This document shows, one piece after another, positions 24,783 to 32,309 of a stretch of 64,000 nt of DNA. How positions within the stretch are numbered: the stretch's first letter is position 1; each line of letters opens with the position of its first letter. The notes under the pieces were generated by a model that worked only from the letters and a program-made list of their open reading frames with translations, had not been told where the DNA came from and did not search any database. This stretch comes from Streptomyces sp. NBC_01669 (GTDB lineage: Bacteria; Actinomycetota; Actinomycetes; Streptomycetales; Streptomycetaceae), in contig NZ_JAPEQG010000001.1 in assembly GCF_026339735.1 (NCBI RefSeq), forward strand, positions 6,904,501 through 6,968,500, given 5' to 3'. The position numbers and the translations under genes were made by a program.

Positions 24783-24814
24783 GGTGCACGTTAGAGAGTC
24801 GATCAGGTCGTTAG
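24783..24814. repeat. 32-bp repeat over a stop codon, copy 2 (first copy at 4622-4653)
   Basis: 29 of 32 positions match the copy 20 kb to the left, and the placement is the same: the minus-strand TAA stop of the adjacent gene forms the first bases of the repeat. The differing positions are two adjacent bases in the middle and one more seven bases further on. Confidence 0.7.
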
Positions 24815-25833
24815 GAAGCAGGCGTGTCCAGCGGCGCGCTCCGCCACTTCCACGAGCTGACGCGCTCACGCCCGGGCAGCTCGGCGCGACCGGTGGACCA
24901 GAGCAGCACGGTCCACCGGTCGGCGTCGTCCGGGGCGTCCGGGAACAGCCGGGCAAGTACGCGGTCGCACAGATCGGCGGGCGGCGCCCAGGAGATGTCC
25001 AGGCCCCGAACGACATCGTGCGTATGCACCAGGGTCTCCACGATCCCCATCGCGGCGAAGCCCTCCGGGTCCGAGATCCCGTACGCATGGAACGAGCGGA
25101 CATCCGCCAGTGTCGTCCGTACCATCGCGGTCAGCAGTGCCCCGCTCGCCTCCAGGGTCTGCAGCAGTCCGACCGCACCGGCGTCGGGGTTGGCGAAGAT
25201 CGCGTTGGCCGGGCCGCCCTTGCGCTCGGCTCCCCAGCGGTACGGCACCTCGCGGTCCAGCGGCGGCTTCTTCGGGCCCAACTGGGCTGCGTACGCGAAG
25301 AGATCATCGTTCAGATGCTCCACGGTCTCCCAGGAGTCCCACTCCAGTGTCCCGGCGGGCGCCCGCCAGTGGTCCTCCGGAACCTCACGGAGCGCGGCGA
25401 GCGAGAGATGGACCGCAGTGGTCACGTCGTCCGCGGTGACCGGCAGCCGGCTCGCGGTCAGCGTGGCCCGTTCCGCGGCGCTGCACTCCACGCAGAACTC
25501 ATTGCCCTCGGGGTCGGCGAGCGTCGCCCAGCCCCGGCCGTTCGGCTTGCGGTGGTCGCCGACGAGAGTGGCGCCGAGGGCGAGCAGCCGCTCGACCTCC
25601 TCGTCACGGGTACGGTCCTGCGGCTGGATGTCCAGGTGGACGCGGTTCTTGCCGGCCTTGGGCTCGGGTACCGAAATGAACAGCAGTGCGGTGCCGGGGG
25701 TCTCGACGAGTGCCTCGGGATCGCCGGGCCGATCCTCGTCGGACAGCTGCGCACCGAGCACCTCGGCCCAGAAACTGCCGAGCTTGTAGGCGTCGGCGCA
25801 GTCGATGGTGACGTGTCGTACGAGTGAAGTCAT
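24811..25833 (-). CDS. Glyoxalase-like (VOC) domain fused to a DinB/maleylpyruvate-isomerase-like domain
   Basis: 340 aa from ATG at 25833 with GAGGGC upstream. Residues 1-115 form a VOC/glyoxalase_6 domain (VRHVTIDCADAYKLGSFWAE, then NRVHLDIQPQDRTRDEEVER, and a closing WATLADPEGNEFCVE). From about 125 on a four-helix DinB/MDMPI-like domain follows, with WETVEHLNDDLFAYAAQL and MGIVETLVHTHDVVRGLDI. The two His-containing helices are those that bind metal in mycothiol-dependent enzymes. In Streptomyces the cofactor would be mycothiol. Reaction unknown; detoxification is a reasonable guess. The two parts are usually separate proteins, so the fusion is worth noting. The 3' end lies in the 32-bp repeat. 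Confidence 0.72.
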   Translation of the reverse strand: MTSLVRHVTIDCADAYKLGSFWAEVLGAQLSDEDRPGDPEALVETPGTALLFISVPEPKAGKNRVHLDIQPQDRTRDEEVERLLALGATLVGDHRKPNGRGWATLADPEGNEFCVECSAAERATLTASRLPVTADDVTTAVHLSLAALREVPEDHWRAPAGTLEWDSWETVEHLNDDLFAYAAQLGPKKPPLDREVPYRWGAERKGGPANAIFANPDAGAVGLLQTLEASGALLTAMVRTTLADVRSFHAYGISDPEGFAAMGIVETLVHTHDVVRGLDISWAPPADLCDRVLARLFPDAPDDADRWTVLLWSTGRAELPGRERVSSWKWRSAPLDTPAS

Positions 25834-25928
25834 GCCCTCACTCTCGCTGCTGACGGACGACCGGGTCCACCCGATTGTGCCGGTGGGCGGGGACGGCCCG
25901 GGCCGTCCCCGCCCACCGCGCCACCGCC

Positions 25929-26822
25929 TCATCCCACCGGCGAGAAGTCCCGCGACCCGATGAACTCCGGGCGCCTGGCCGGCGCCGCGAACGGTTCCTC
26001 GGCGGCGTTCTCCACACTGTTGAAGACGATGAAGACATTGCTGCGCGGGTACGGGGTGATGTTGTCCCCCGAGCCGTGCATGCAGTTGCAGTCGAACCAG
26101 GTCGCCGAACCGGCCGGACCCGTGAAGAGCCGGATGCCGTGCCGGTCGGCCATCCTGGTCAGCGCCTGGTCGGACGGGGTGCCGGCGTCCTGCATCCTCA
26201 GCGACTTCTTGTAGTTGTCCTTCGGTGTCCTGCCCGCGCACCCGAGGAACGACTTGTGCGAACCGGGCATGATCATCAGCCCGCCGTTGGTGTCGTGGTT
26301 CTCGGTCAGCGCGATCGATACGGACACCGCCCGCATGTGCGGCAGACCGTCCTCGGCGTGCCAGGTCTCGAAGTCCGAGTGCCAGTAGAACCCCGAAGCG
26401 CCGAAGCCCGGCTTGACGTTGATCCGTGACTGGTGGACGTACACGTCCGAGCCGAGGATCTGGCGGGCCCGGCCCACCACCCGCTCGTCGCTGACCAGCC
26501 GGGCGAAGACCTCGCTGATCCGGTGGACCTCGAAGACCGAGCGGATGTCCTGCGACGTGGGCTCGATGATCGAGCGTTCGTCGGCCCGGACCGCGGGATC
26601 GGCGATCAGCCGGTCGAGCTCGGCCCGGTAGCCGTCGACCTCGGCGGGTGTGATCAGCTCGTCGACGGTGAGGAAGCCGTCACGCTCGAAGCCCTGCAGG
26701 TCCTTCACGGCGACCGGGCCCGGGGCGCCGGGCGCCGACCAGATGACCGGGTCCTGGCGGGGCGTGATCAGCTCGGCGGAACCGCGGGTGGGATAGAGGT
26801 CGGCGCGTACATCGGTGGTCAT
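25929..26822 (-). CDS. ectD: Ectoine 5-hydroxylase
   Basis: 297 aa, last gene of the ect operon, three bases after the ectC stop. It is a non-haem iron, 2-oxoglutarate-dependent dioxygenase that turns ectoine into (4S,5S)-5-hydroxyectoine. The iron ligands are visible as His148 and Asp150 in GFYWHSDFETWH and His249 in FDCNCMHGSGDN. The EctD signature SRINVKPGF precedes the first His. FIVFNSVEN near the C-terminus and the length match functional enzymes. The product protects against salt and heat stress in the cytoplasm. Confidence 0.96.
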   Translation of the reverse strand: MTTDVRADLYPTRGSAELITPRQDPVIWSAPGAPGPVAVKDLQGFERDGFLTVDELITPAEVDGYRAELDRLIADPAVRADERSIIEPTSQDIRSVFEVHRISEVFARLVSDERVVGRARQILGSDVYVHQSRINVKPGFGASGFYWHSDFETWHAEDGLPHMRAVSVSIALTENHDTNGGLMIMPGSHKSFLGCAGRTPKDNYKKSLRMQDAGTPSDQALTRMADRHGIRLFTGPAGSATWFDCNCMHGSGDNITPYPRSNVFIVFNSVENAAEEPFAAPARRPEFIGSRDFSPVG

Positions 26823-26825
26823 CGT

Positions 26826-27224
26826 TCAGCCTTCCTCGGTCAGCAGGGGATAGACGCCGTTCTCGTCGTGGTCCTCCCGTCCGGTGACGGGAGGGTTGAA
26901 GACGCAGACGCAGCGGAAGTCGGTCTTCGGGCGCAGCGTGTGGTGCTCGTGCCCGTTCAACAGATACATCGTGCCGGGGGAGATCCAGTGCTTCTCGCCC
27001 GTCTCGTCGTTGGTGAGCTCGGCCTCGCCCTCGGTGCACAACACGGCCTCGATGTGGTTCGCGTACCACATCGACGTCTCCGTGCCCGCGTACAGCACGG
27101 TTTCGTGGAGCGAGAAGCCCACCTTCTCCTTGGCGAGCACGATGCGCTTGCTCTCCCAGGTGCCGGAGGCGGCCTTCACATGCCGGTCGGTGTTCTCGAT
27201 GTCACTGAACGATCGGACGATCAC
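26826..27224 (-). CDS. ectC: L-ectoine synthase
   Basis: 132 aa from GTG at 27224 (VIVRSFSDIENTDRHVKAA). It is a small cupin that cyclises N-gamma-acetyl-2,4-diaminobutyrate to ectoine. The typical parts are WESKRIVLAKEKVGFSLHET, HIEAVLCTEGEAELTNDETG and MYLLNGHEHHTLRPKTDFRC, and the normal family length is kept. It starts 55 bp after ectB; the ribosome site is weak (an AAAGG 14 bases away). It is followed after three bases by ectD. Confidence 0.96.
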   Translation of the reverse strand: MIVRSFSDIENTDRHVKAASGTWESKRIVLAKEKVGFSLHETVLYAGTETSMWYANHIEAVLCTEGEAELTNDETGEKHWISPGTMYLLNGHEHHTLRPKTDFRCVCVFNPPVTGREDHDENGVYPLLTEEG

Positions 27225-27279
27225 GGTGAGTCGGTGCCTTTCTCTTCTTTTCTCTTCGGTGTCTCTGCGCGCCGGGGTG

Positions 27280-28548
27280 TCAGGCGGTTTCGCGGACGCT
27301 ACGGGCCAGCGTGCGCAGGCCCTCGTCCAGTTCCTCGGGGGTGACGGTCAGGGCCGGCAGCAGCTTCACGACCTCGCTCTGCGGACCGGAGGTCTCCACC
27401 AGCAGCCCCAGTTCGAAGGCGCGGGCGCAGACCGCGGCGGCGCGCGACGCGTCGGTGAACTCCAGCCCCCAGACCAGGCCGCGGCCGCGGAACCGAGCGC
27501 CGAGCGGGGCGTGTTCGTCGCAGATCGCCAGCAGTGCCTCCTCGATCTGTTCGCCGCGGGCCAGGGTCTGCTTCTCCATCTGGCCGTCCGCCCAGTAGGC
27601 GTCGAGAGCGGCGGCGGCGGTGACGAACGCGGGATTGTTGCCGCGGAAGGTGCCGTTGTGCTCGCCCGGTCCCCAGATGTCCAGCTCCGGGCGGAACAGG
27701 CAGAGCGACATGGGCAGTCCGTATCCGCTGATGGACTTGGACAGGGTGACGATGTCCGGCGTGATGCCGGCCTCCTCGAACGAGAAGAACGCGCCCGTAC
27801 GGCCGCAGCCCATCTGGATGTCGTCGACGATCAGCAGCATGTCGCGGCGGCGGCACAGATCGGCCAGCGCCCGCAGCCACTCGGGCCGCGCCACATTGAT
27901 GCCGCCCTCGCCCTGCACCGTCTCGACGATCACGGCGGCGGGCTGGTTGAGACCCGACCCCTGGTCCTCGAGGAGCCGCTCGAACCAGAGGAAGTCCGGG
28001 ACTTGGCCGTCGAGATAGTTGTCGAACGGCATCGGCGTGCCGTGCACCAGCGGGATACCGGCCCCGGCCCGCTTGAAGGCGTTGCCGGTGACGGCGAGAG
28101 AGCCGAGCGACATGCCGTGGAAGGCGTTGGTGAACGAGACGACCGACTCGCGTCCCTTCACCTTGCGGGCCAGCTTCAGCGCGGCCTCGACCGCGTTGGT
28201 GCCGGTCGGGCCGGGGAACATCACCTTGTACGGAAGGTCGCGCGGGCGCAGTACCACGTTCTGGAAGGTCTCCAGGAAGGAGCGTTTCGCGGTGGTGGCC
28301 ATGTCGAGGCCGTGGGTGATGCCGTCGCGCTCGATGTAGTCGATCAACGCACGCTTCAGCACCGGGTTGTTGTGGCCGTAGTTGAGGGATCCGGCACCGG
28401 CGAAGAAGTCGAGGTACGTGTGGCCGTCCTCGTCGGTCAGCCGGGAGCCCTGCGCACGGTCGAACACGGCGGGCCAGCCGCGGCAGTAGCTCCGTACCTC
28501 CGACTCCAGGGTCTCGAAGATGCTCAGGGCAGGCGGGGTGATGGTCAC
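27280..28548 (-). CDS. ectB: Diaminobutyrate--2-oxoglutarate aminotransferase
   Basis: 422 aa from GTG at 28548 with AGGAGA nine bases upstream, the standard EctB length. It transfers an amino group from glutamate to aspartate semialdehyde. The class III aminotransferase features are YLDFFAGAGSLNYGHNNP, FPGPTGTNAVEAALKLARK, IVDDIQMGCGRTG with the PLP-binding Asp, and LSKSISGYGLP with Schiff-base Lys271. The frame stays open upstream to 28797 through the inverted-repeat element between ectA and ectB, so a hybrid N-terminus is possible, but the GTG start with its ribosome site is far more likely. Confidence 0.96.
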   Translation of the reverse strand: MTITPPALSIFETLESEVRSYCRGWPAVFDRAQGSRLTDEDGHTYLDFFAGAGSLNYGHNNPVLKRALIDYIERDGITHGLDMATTAKRSFLETFQNVVLRPRDLPYKVMFPGPTGTNAVEAALKLARKVKGRESVVSFTNAFHGMSLGSLAVTGNAFKRAGAGIPLVHGTPMPFDNYLDGQVPDFLWFERLLEDQGSGLNQPAAVIVETVQGEGGINVARPEWLRALADLCRRRDMLLIVDDIQMGCGRTGAFFSFEEAGITPDIVTLSKSISGYGLPMSLCLFRPELDIWGPGEHNGTFRGNNPAFVTAAAALDAYWADGQMEKQTLARGEQIEEALLAICDEHAPLGARFRGRGLVWGLEFTDASRAAAVCARAFELGLLVETSGPQSEVVKLLPALTVTPEELDEGLRTLARSVRETA

Positions 28549-28607
28549 AGGGGATCTCCTGCTTGAGGGGGGTGGGAGGGCGGCGGTGCGGTCTTGGCCG
28601 CGCTCAG

Positions 28608-28804
28608 AGCCTGTCGGGTGACCTCTGACCGGGCGGCCACGCCCTGGCACGCACGTTTCCCGCGTTGCCGAAATGTCCTGGTAGCTCCTTCCCCAAGCTC
28701 TCAGCTTCGTTCGAGCAGGGGAGACCCCATCCGAGGACATCCCGACGCCTTGGAATCGCACGCACCAGACCGCGTCCGCTATCCGGTCGAAGGTCACCCG
28801 GCAG
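28608..28804. mobile_element. Miniature inverted-repeat element (MITE) between ectA and ectB
   Basis: 197 bp with no coding capacity. The left end is AGCCTGTCGGGTGACCT (28608-28624) and the right end AGGTCACCCGGCAG (28791-28804), which are inverted copies. The symmetry continues inward in weaker form for about 90 bp per side (CACGCACG on the left faces CGCACGCA on the right; AATGTCCT faces AGGACATC). An 8-bp direct repeat GCGCTCAG flanks it at 28600-28607 and 28805-28812, as a target duplication would. The right duplicate contains the ectA stop codon. Confidence 0.75.
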
Positions 28805-28808
28805 GCGC

Positions 28809-29339
28809 TCAGGCGTGGAACGGACCGATGCGGTAGAGCACTTCCGGCAGGTGCGTCCCCTCGGGGAACAGCCCGCCGTCGAACAGCACTTCGCGCTCCA
28901 GAGCCACGTCATGGCGGAGTGCGTAGGAGGTGAACAGCCGGTCGGACGCGGTGTTGTCCGGGGTGACGGTGGTCTCGACGGAGGCCAGGCCCTGCACTGC
29001 GGCGACCCGTGCGGTCAGCGAGTCCAGCAGCTTGGCGGCCAGCCCGGTCCCGCGGTGGCCGTGGTCGACGGCCACCTGCCAGACGACGAGCGTCTCGGGA
29101 CGGTCGGGCCGGATGTATCCCGTCACGAAGGCGACCGGGTCGCCGGTCTCGTCGCGGGCGACCACGGAGGTCGCGGCGAAGTCACGGCACCACAGCAGAT
29201 AGCTGTACGAGGAGTTGAGGTCCAGGACCTCGGAGTCACGGGCGATACGCCAGATCGCGGCTCCGTCCTCCACTCGTGGGGTGTCGATGGTGAGGAATTC
29301 GCTTCGGGCACGTGCAAAATCTGCTGGTGCGGCGGTCAT
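28809..29339 (-). CDS. ectA: L-2,4-diaminobutyrate N-gamma-acetyltransferase
   Basis: 176 aa from ATG at 29339 (MTAAPADFARARSEF). It is a GNAT enzyme that acetylates diaminobutyrate, the second step of ectoine synthesis. The EctA hallmark EVLDLNSSYSYLLWCRDFA is present, then VVWQVAVDHGHRGTGLAAKL with the acetyl-CoA site and TTVTPDNTASDRLFTSYA. No good ribosome site precedes the ATG, so translation may be leaderless or weak. It is first in the operon; the MITE begins right at its TGA, leaving the reading frame intact but placing a strong potential hairpin before ectB. Confidence 0.94.
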   Translation of the reverse strand: MTAAPADFARARSEFLTIDTPRVEDGAAIWRIARDSEVLDLNSSYSYLLWCRDFAATSVVARDETGDPVAFVTGYIRPDRPETLVVWQVAVDHGHRGTGLAAKLLDSLTARVAAVQGLASVETTVTPDNTASDRLFTSYALRHDVALEREVLFDGGLFPEGTHLPEVLYRIGPFHA

Positions 29340-29346
29340 GTGAATT

Positions 29347-29365
29347 GAATTTACCCAGCAAATTC
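29347..29365. promoter_or_regulatory. Short palindrome upstream of ectA
   Basis: GAATTT-ACCCAGC-AAATTC is an inverted repeat seven bases upstream of the ectA start. The surrounding region (29340-29600) is AT-rich for this genome and must contain the ect promoter. No -10/-35 pair could be fixed with confidence, and no gene is seen in this 261-bp stretch. Confidence 0.4.
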
Positions 29366-29600
29366 TGAAATTGCATCGATGTAGAGGGTTGGGTGGAACG
29401 GGCCCGTGTGTTATCACGCGGGCGCGTGCCCCGGCGCGAAGCGGTGAAGATTCCTGCCGATATGTCCGTCATTTATCCGGCAAATCTTCCCCGTATGTGG
29501 AGTCGATCACAGAGTCGTAACTCCCGGGAGGCGCGGTCGAATTGTGCCGATCGGTGCTGCCGAAACTTGAGGGTTTAGGGTCCGGGAAAGCGGGCAAAAG

Positions 29601-29639
29601 AATGCGGGGAGCTGCTATGAATTAACAGCTCCCCGCATT
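29601..29639 (-). terminator. Rho-independent terminator of the aminotransferase gene
   Basis: This is a perfect 14-bp stem, AATGCGGGGAGCTG with CAGCTCCCCGCATT, and an 11-base loop. In the minus-strand transcript the stem is followed by CTTTTG. It lies 47 bp after the stop of the gene at 29686-30792 and insulates the ect promoter region from it. Confidence 0.85.
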
Positions 29640-29685
29640 GATGAATTCGTGACGGTCCGCCGCCGGATCCCGGACCCTCCTGAAT

Positions 29686-30792
29686 TTATTCGCTCGGCCA
29701 GGTTTCCGTAACGGCCCTGCGGGCAGCTTCGAAGTCGACCGGCCGGCCCTCGTCGGCCAGCGCCGCCCCCAGAGCCGCGAGCGAGGACTGCACCGCGCCC
29801 CGCGTCGCGTCCACACCGTAGTGATTGACCCGGATCATCTCCTTGGACAGTGCCCCGCCGCCCGCGATCAGCGGCAGCGACGGGTCGGCCGCAAGTGCCT
29901 TGGCGACCAGCCCGGCGGCGTCGATCCCCGCCGGGGCGCGCAGCGTCGTGGCGACCGGCGCCGCGTCCCGTGCCTCGTGCACGTACGGCGCCAGTCCGCC
30001 GCTGAGCGCCACCGCGCCCGCCCGCGTCGCCGCGGCGGCCGCCGCGTGCCGGGCCATCAGCGCCTCCAGCCCCTCCGCCTCGATCCGCTCCACGCACGCC
30101 TCCAGCGCCAGCATCTCCAGCTGTGCGGGGGCGTGCAGGAGCGCCTTGCGGCCGCCGTCGATCCAGCGCTCCTTCCAGTCCAGGAGCGAGAGGTACGAGT
30201 GGCGGGGGGCCTCGGGGTTGGCGGCGATCCGCTCCCAGGCGCGCCCGCTCACCGACACCGCCGACACCCCGGCCGGGCCGCCCATCGCCTTCTGCGCGCC
30301 GATCACGCACAGGTCGACGCCCCACAGGTCCGGCAGCAGCGGCTCGGCGCCCACCGAGGCGACGGCGTCCAGCATGAACAGCGCCCCGTGCGCCCGGACG
30401 ACCTCACCGATCTCCGCGACCGGGTTGGTGTTGCCGGTCGCCGCCTCCGCGTGGACCAGCGAGACGAAGTCGATCTCCGGGTGCGCGGCGAGCGCCTGCG
30501 CGACCTGGTCGGCGGTGACCGCCGTGTGGAACGGCACCGCCAGATCGATGACATTGGCACCGCAGTCGCGCAGCCAGTTCCCGAAGGTCTGCCCGTACGG
30601 ACCCGTGACCACGTTCAGTGCGGTCGAACCGGGCCGGGCACCGCCCCGGATGCAGCCTTCGAGGGGAAGCAGCGCCTCGCCCTGCATGATGACGACGTCC
30701 TGCTCGGTGGCGAGGAGCCCGGCCACCCGGCGTTCGATGGCGGCGAAGTGCGCGGCGGTGAGCGGGGCGAGGTCGAGGAAGGGGTGCGTCAC
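29686..30792 (-). CDS. Class V aminotransferase (alanine/serine-glyoxylate type)
   Basis: 368 aa from GTG at 30792 (VTHPFLDLAPLTAAHF). It has GEALLPLEGCIRGGARPGST at the N-terminal PLP phosphate region, FVSLVHAEAATGNTNPVAEI, FMLDAVASVGAEPLLPDLWG with the PLP Asp, and CVIGAQKAMGGPAGVSAVSV with the Schiff-base Lys. The motif order matches alanine-glyoxylate, serine-pyruvate and ureidoglycine-glyoxylate aminotransferases; which one cannot be decided. It is divergent from an amidohydrolase gene (103-bp gap), so a purine- or ureide-related role is possible but unproven. A strong terminator follows. Confidence 0.82.
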   Translation of the reverse strand: MTHPFLDLAPLTAAHFAAIERRVAGLLATEQDVVIMQGEALLPLEGCIRGGARPGSTALNVVTGPYGQTFGNWLRDCGANVIDLAVPFHTAVTADQVAQALAAHPEIDFVSLVHAEAATGNTNPVAEIGEVVRAHGALFMLDAVASVGAEPLLPDLWGVDLCVIGAQKAMGGPAGVSAVSVSGRAWERIAANPEAPRHSYLSLLDWKERWIDGGRKALLHAPAQLEMLALEACVERIEAEGLEALMARHAAAAAATRAGAVALSGGLAPYVHEARDAAPVATTLRAPAGIDAAGLVAKALAADPSLPLIAGGGALSKEMIRVNHYGVDATRGAVQSSLAALGAALADEGRPVDFEAARRAVTETWPSE

Positions 30793-30895
30793 GGTGGTGC
30801 TCTCTTCGGATCGGGTCGGCCTGCGGTTCGGCGTACGAACAGCGCTTCCGTCGAGAGTACCGAGGCCGTCATCGGCCGCCTCGTACAGTGCTGCC

Positions 30896-31996
30896 ATGAG
30901 TGATCACACGGTGCAGCCTGTGCTGCATGTGAAGGGGCGGGTACTCGTCGGTCCCGACGACGTACGGGACGAGCTGTGGGCCGTCGACGGGCGGATCTCG
31001 TACGAGCGGCCGCCCGGCGCGGACGCGGCGGAGACCGTCACCGGCTGGGTGCTGCCGGGCCTCGTGGACGCCCACTGCCATGTGGGCCTCGATCACCACG
31101 GCCCGGTCGACGCCGCCACGAGCGAGAAGCAGGCGCTCACCGACCGGGAGGCCGGCACGCTGCTCATCAGGGACGCCGGATCGCCCTCCGACACCCGGTG
31201 GATCGACGACCGCGAGGACCTTCCCAAGATCGTCCGGGCCGGACGCCATATCGCCAGGACCCGCAGGTACATCCGGAACTACGCCCATGAGATCGAGCCG
31301 GGCGACCTCGTCGCATACGTCGCGCAGGAGGCGCGGCGCGGCGACGGCTGGGTCAAGCTGGTCGGCGACTGGATCGACCGGGACGCCGGTGACCTGACCG
31401 CCTGCTGGCCGCGCGGCGAGGTCGAGGCGGCCATTGCCGAGGCGCACCGGCTGGGCGCCCGGGTCACCGCGCACTGCTTCGCCGAGGCCGCTCTCGTCGA
31501 TCTCGTCGAGGCCGGGATCGACTGCATCGAGCATGCGACGGGTCTGACCGAGGACACCATCCCGCTCTTCGCCGAGCGCGGTGTCGCGATCGTCCCGACG
31601 CTGGTCAACATCGCCACGTTCCCGGACCTCGCGGCCGGCGGCGAGGCCAAGTTCCCGCGCTGGTCGGCGCATATGCGGCAGCTGTACGAGCGTCGCTACG
31701 ACACCGTGCGCGCGGCGTACGACGCGGGCGTGCCGGTCTACGTCGGCACCGACGCGGGCGGCTCGCTGGCCCATGGTCTGGTGGCGGCGGAGGTCGCCGA
31801 ACTGGTCACGGCGGGCATCCCGCCCCGCGAGGCGCTTTCGGCGACTGCCTGGGGTGCGCGCGCCTGGCTCGGGCGGCCGGGTCTTGAGGAGGGCGCCCCG
31901 GCGGATCTGGTGGTGTACGAGGAGGACCCGCGGGCGGATGTACGGGTGCTGACGGCGCCGCGCCATGTGGTGCTGAACGGCCGTGTGATCGGCTGA
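30896..31996 (+). CDS. Metal-dependent amidohydrolase
   Basis: 366 aa from ATG at 30896. It is an imidazolonepropionase/prolidase-like cytosolic amidohydrolase: VTGWVLPGLVDAHCHVGLDH with the first HxH metal pair, ARVTAHCFAEAALVDLVEAG with the third His, CIEHATGLTEDTIPLFAERG with the fourth, and VPVYVGTDAGGSLAHGLVAAE with the catalytic Asp. The C-terminal beta strands end VVLNGRVIG. The substrate is likely a cyclic amide or peptide derivative. It shares a 103-bp divergent region with the class V aminotransferase gene. Confidence 0.84.
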   Translation: MSDHTVQPVLHVKGRVLVGPDDVRDELWAVDGRISYERPPGADAAETVTGWVLPGLVDAHCHVGLDHHGPVDAATSEKQALTDREAGTLLIRDAGSPSDTRWIDDREDLPKIVRAGRHIARTRRYIRNYAHEIEPGDLVAYVAQEARRGDGWVKLVGDWIDRDAGDLTACWPRGEVEAAIAEAHRLGARVTAHCFAEAALVDLVEAGIDCIEHATGLTEDTIPLFAERGVAIVPTLVNIATFPDLAAGGEAKFPRWSAHMRQLYERRYDTVRAAYDAGVPVYVGTDAGGSLAHGLVAAEVAELVTAGIPPREALSATAWGARAWLGRPGLEEGAPADLVVYEEDPRADVRVLTAPRHVVLNGRVIG

Positions 31997-32173
31997 CGCC
32001 GCCGCGGTGCCGCGCTGACAGCCAGTGACCGACCGGAGCTCGCGTTCGTTGAAGCACCTCAGCGCACACCCCGGCGCAGCCGGCCGGTTCCTTGCACACG
32101 CTCGGCTGATCGGGTGACTCCGAGAGCCGCACGTGCCGAGATAATCGAACACGGAAACGGAAACCTCCCTTTG

Positions 32174-32208
32174 GGATGAACTCGCCTCAGGCAACGGCCA
32201 GTTCATCC
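32174..32208. promoter_or_regulatory. Stem-loop between amidohydrolase and LAETG genes
   Basis: A 9-bp stem GGATGAACT with AGTTCATCC encloses a 17-base loop that itself holds GCC-TCA-GGC. CTTTGT follows on the plus strand, so it may end the amidohydrolase transcript. A second possible stem, GCCACCGG (32237-32244) with CCGGTGGC (32273-32280), lies before the next start. The 313-bp gap 31997-32309 contains no gene. Confidence 0.45.
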
Positions 32209-32309
32209 TTTGTACGTAAAGATTCACGGAGTCGAGGCCACCGGTGCCCGCGATGTCCCCCATTGGACGGCGCCGGTGGCTCCATGTCTCTTGTGGGGGT
32301 TCCACCATC

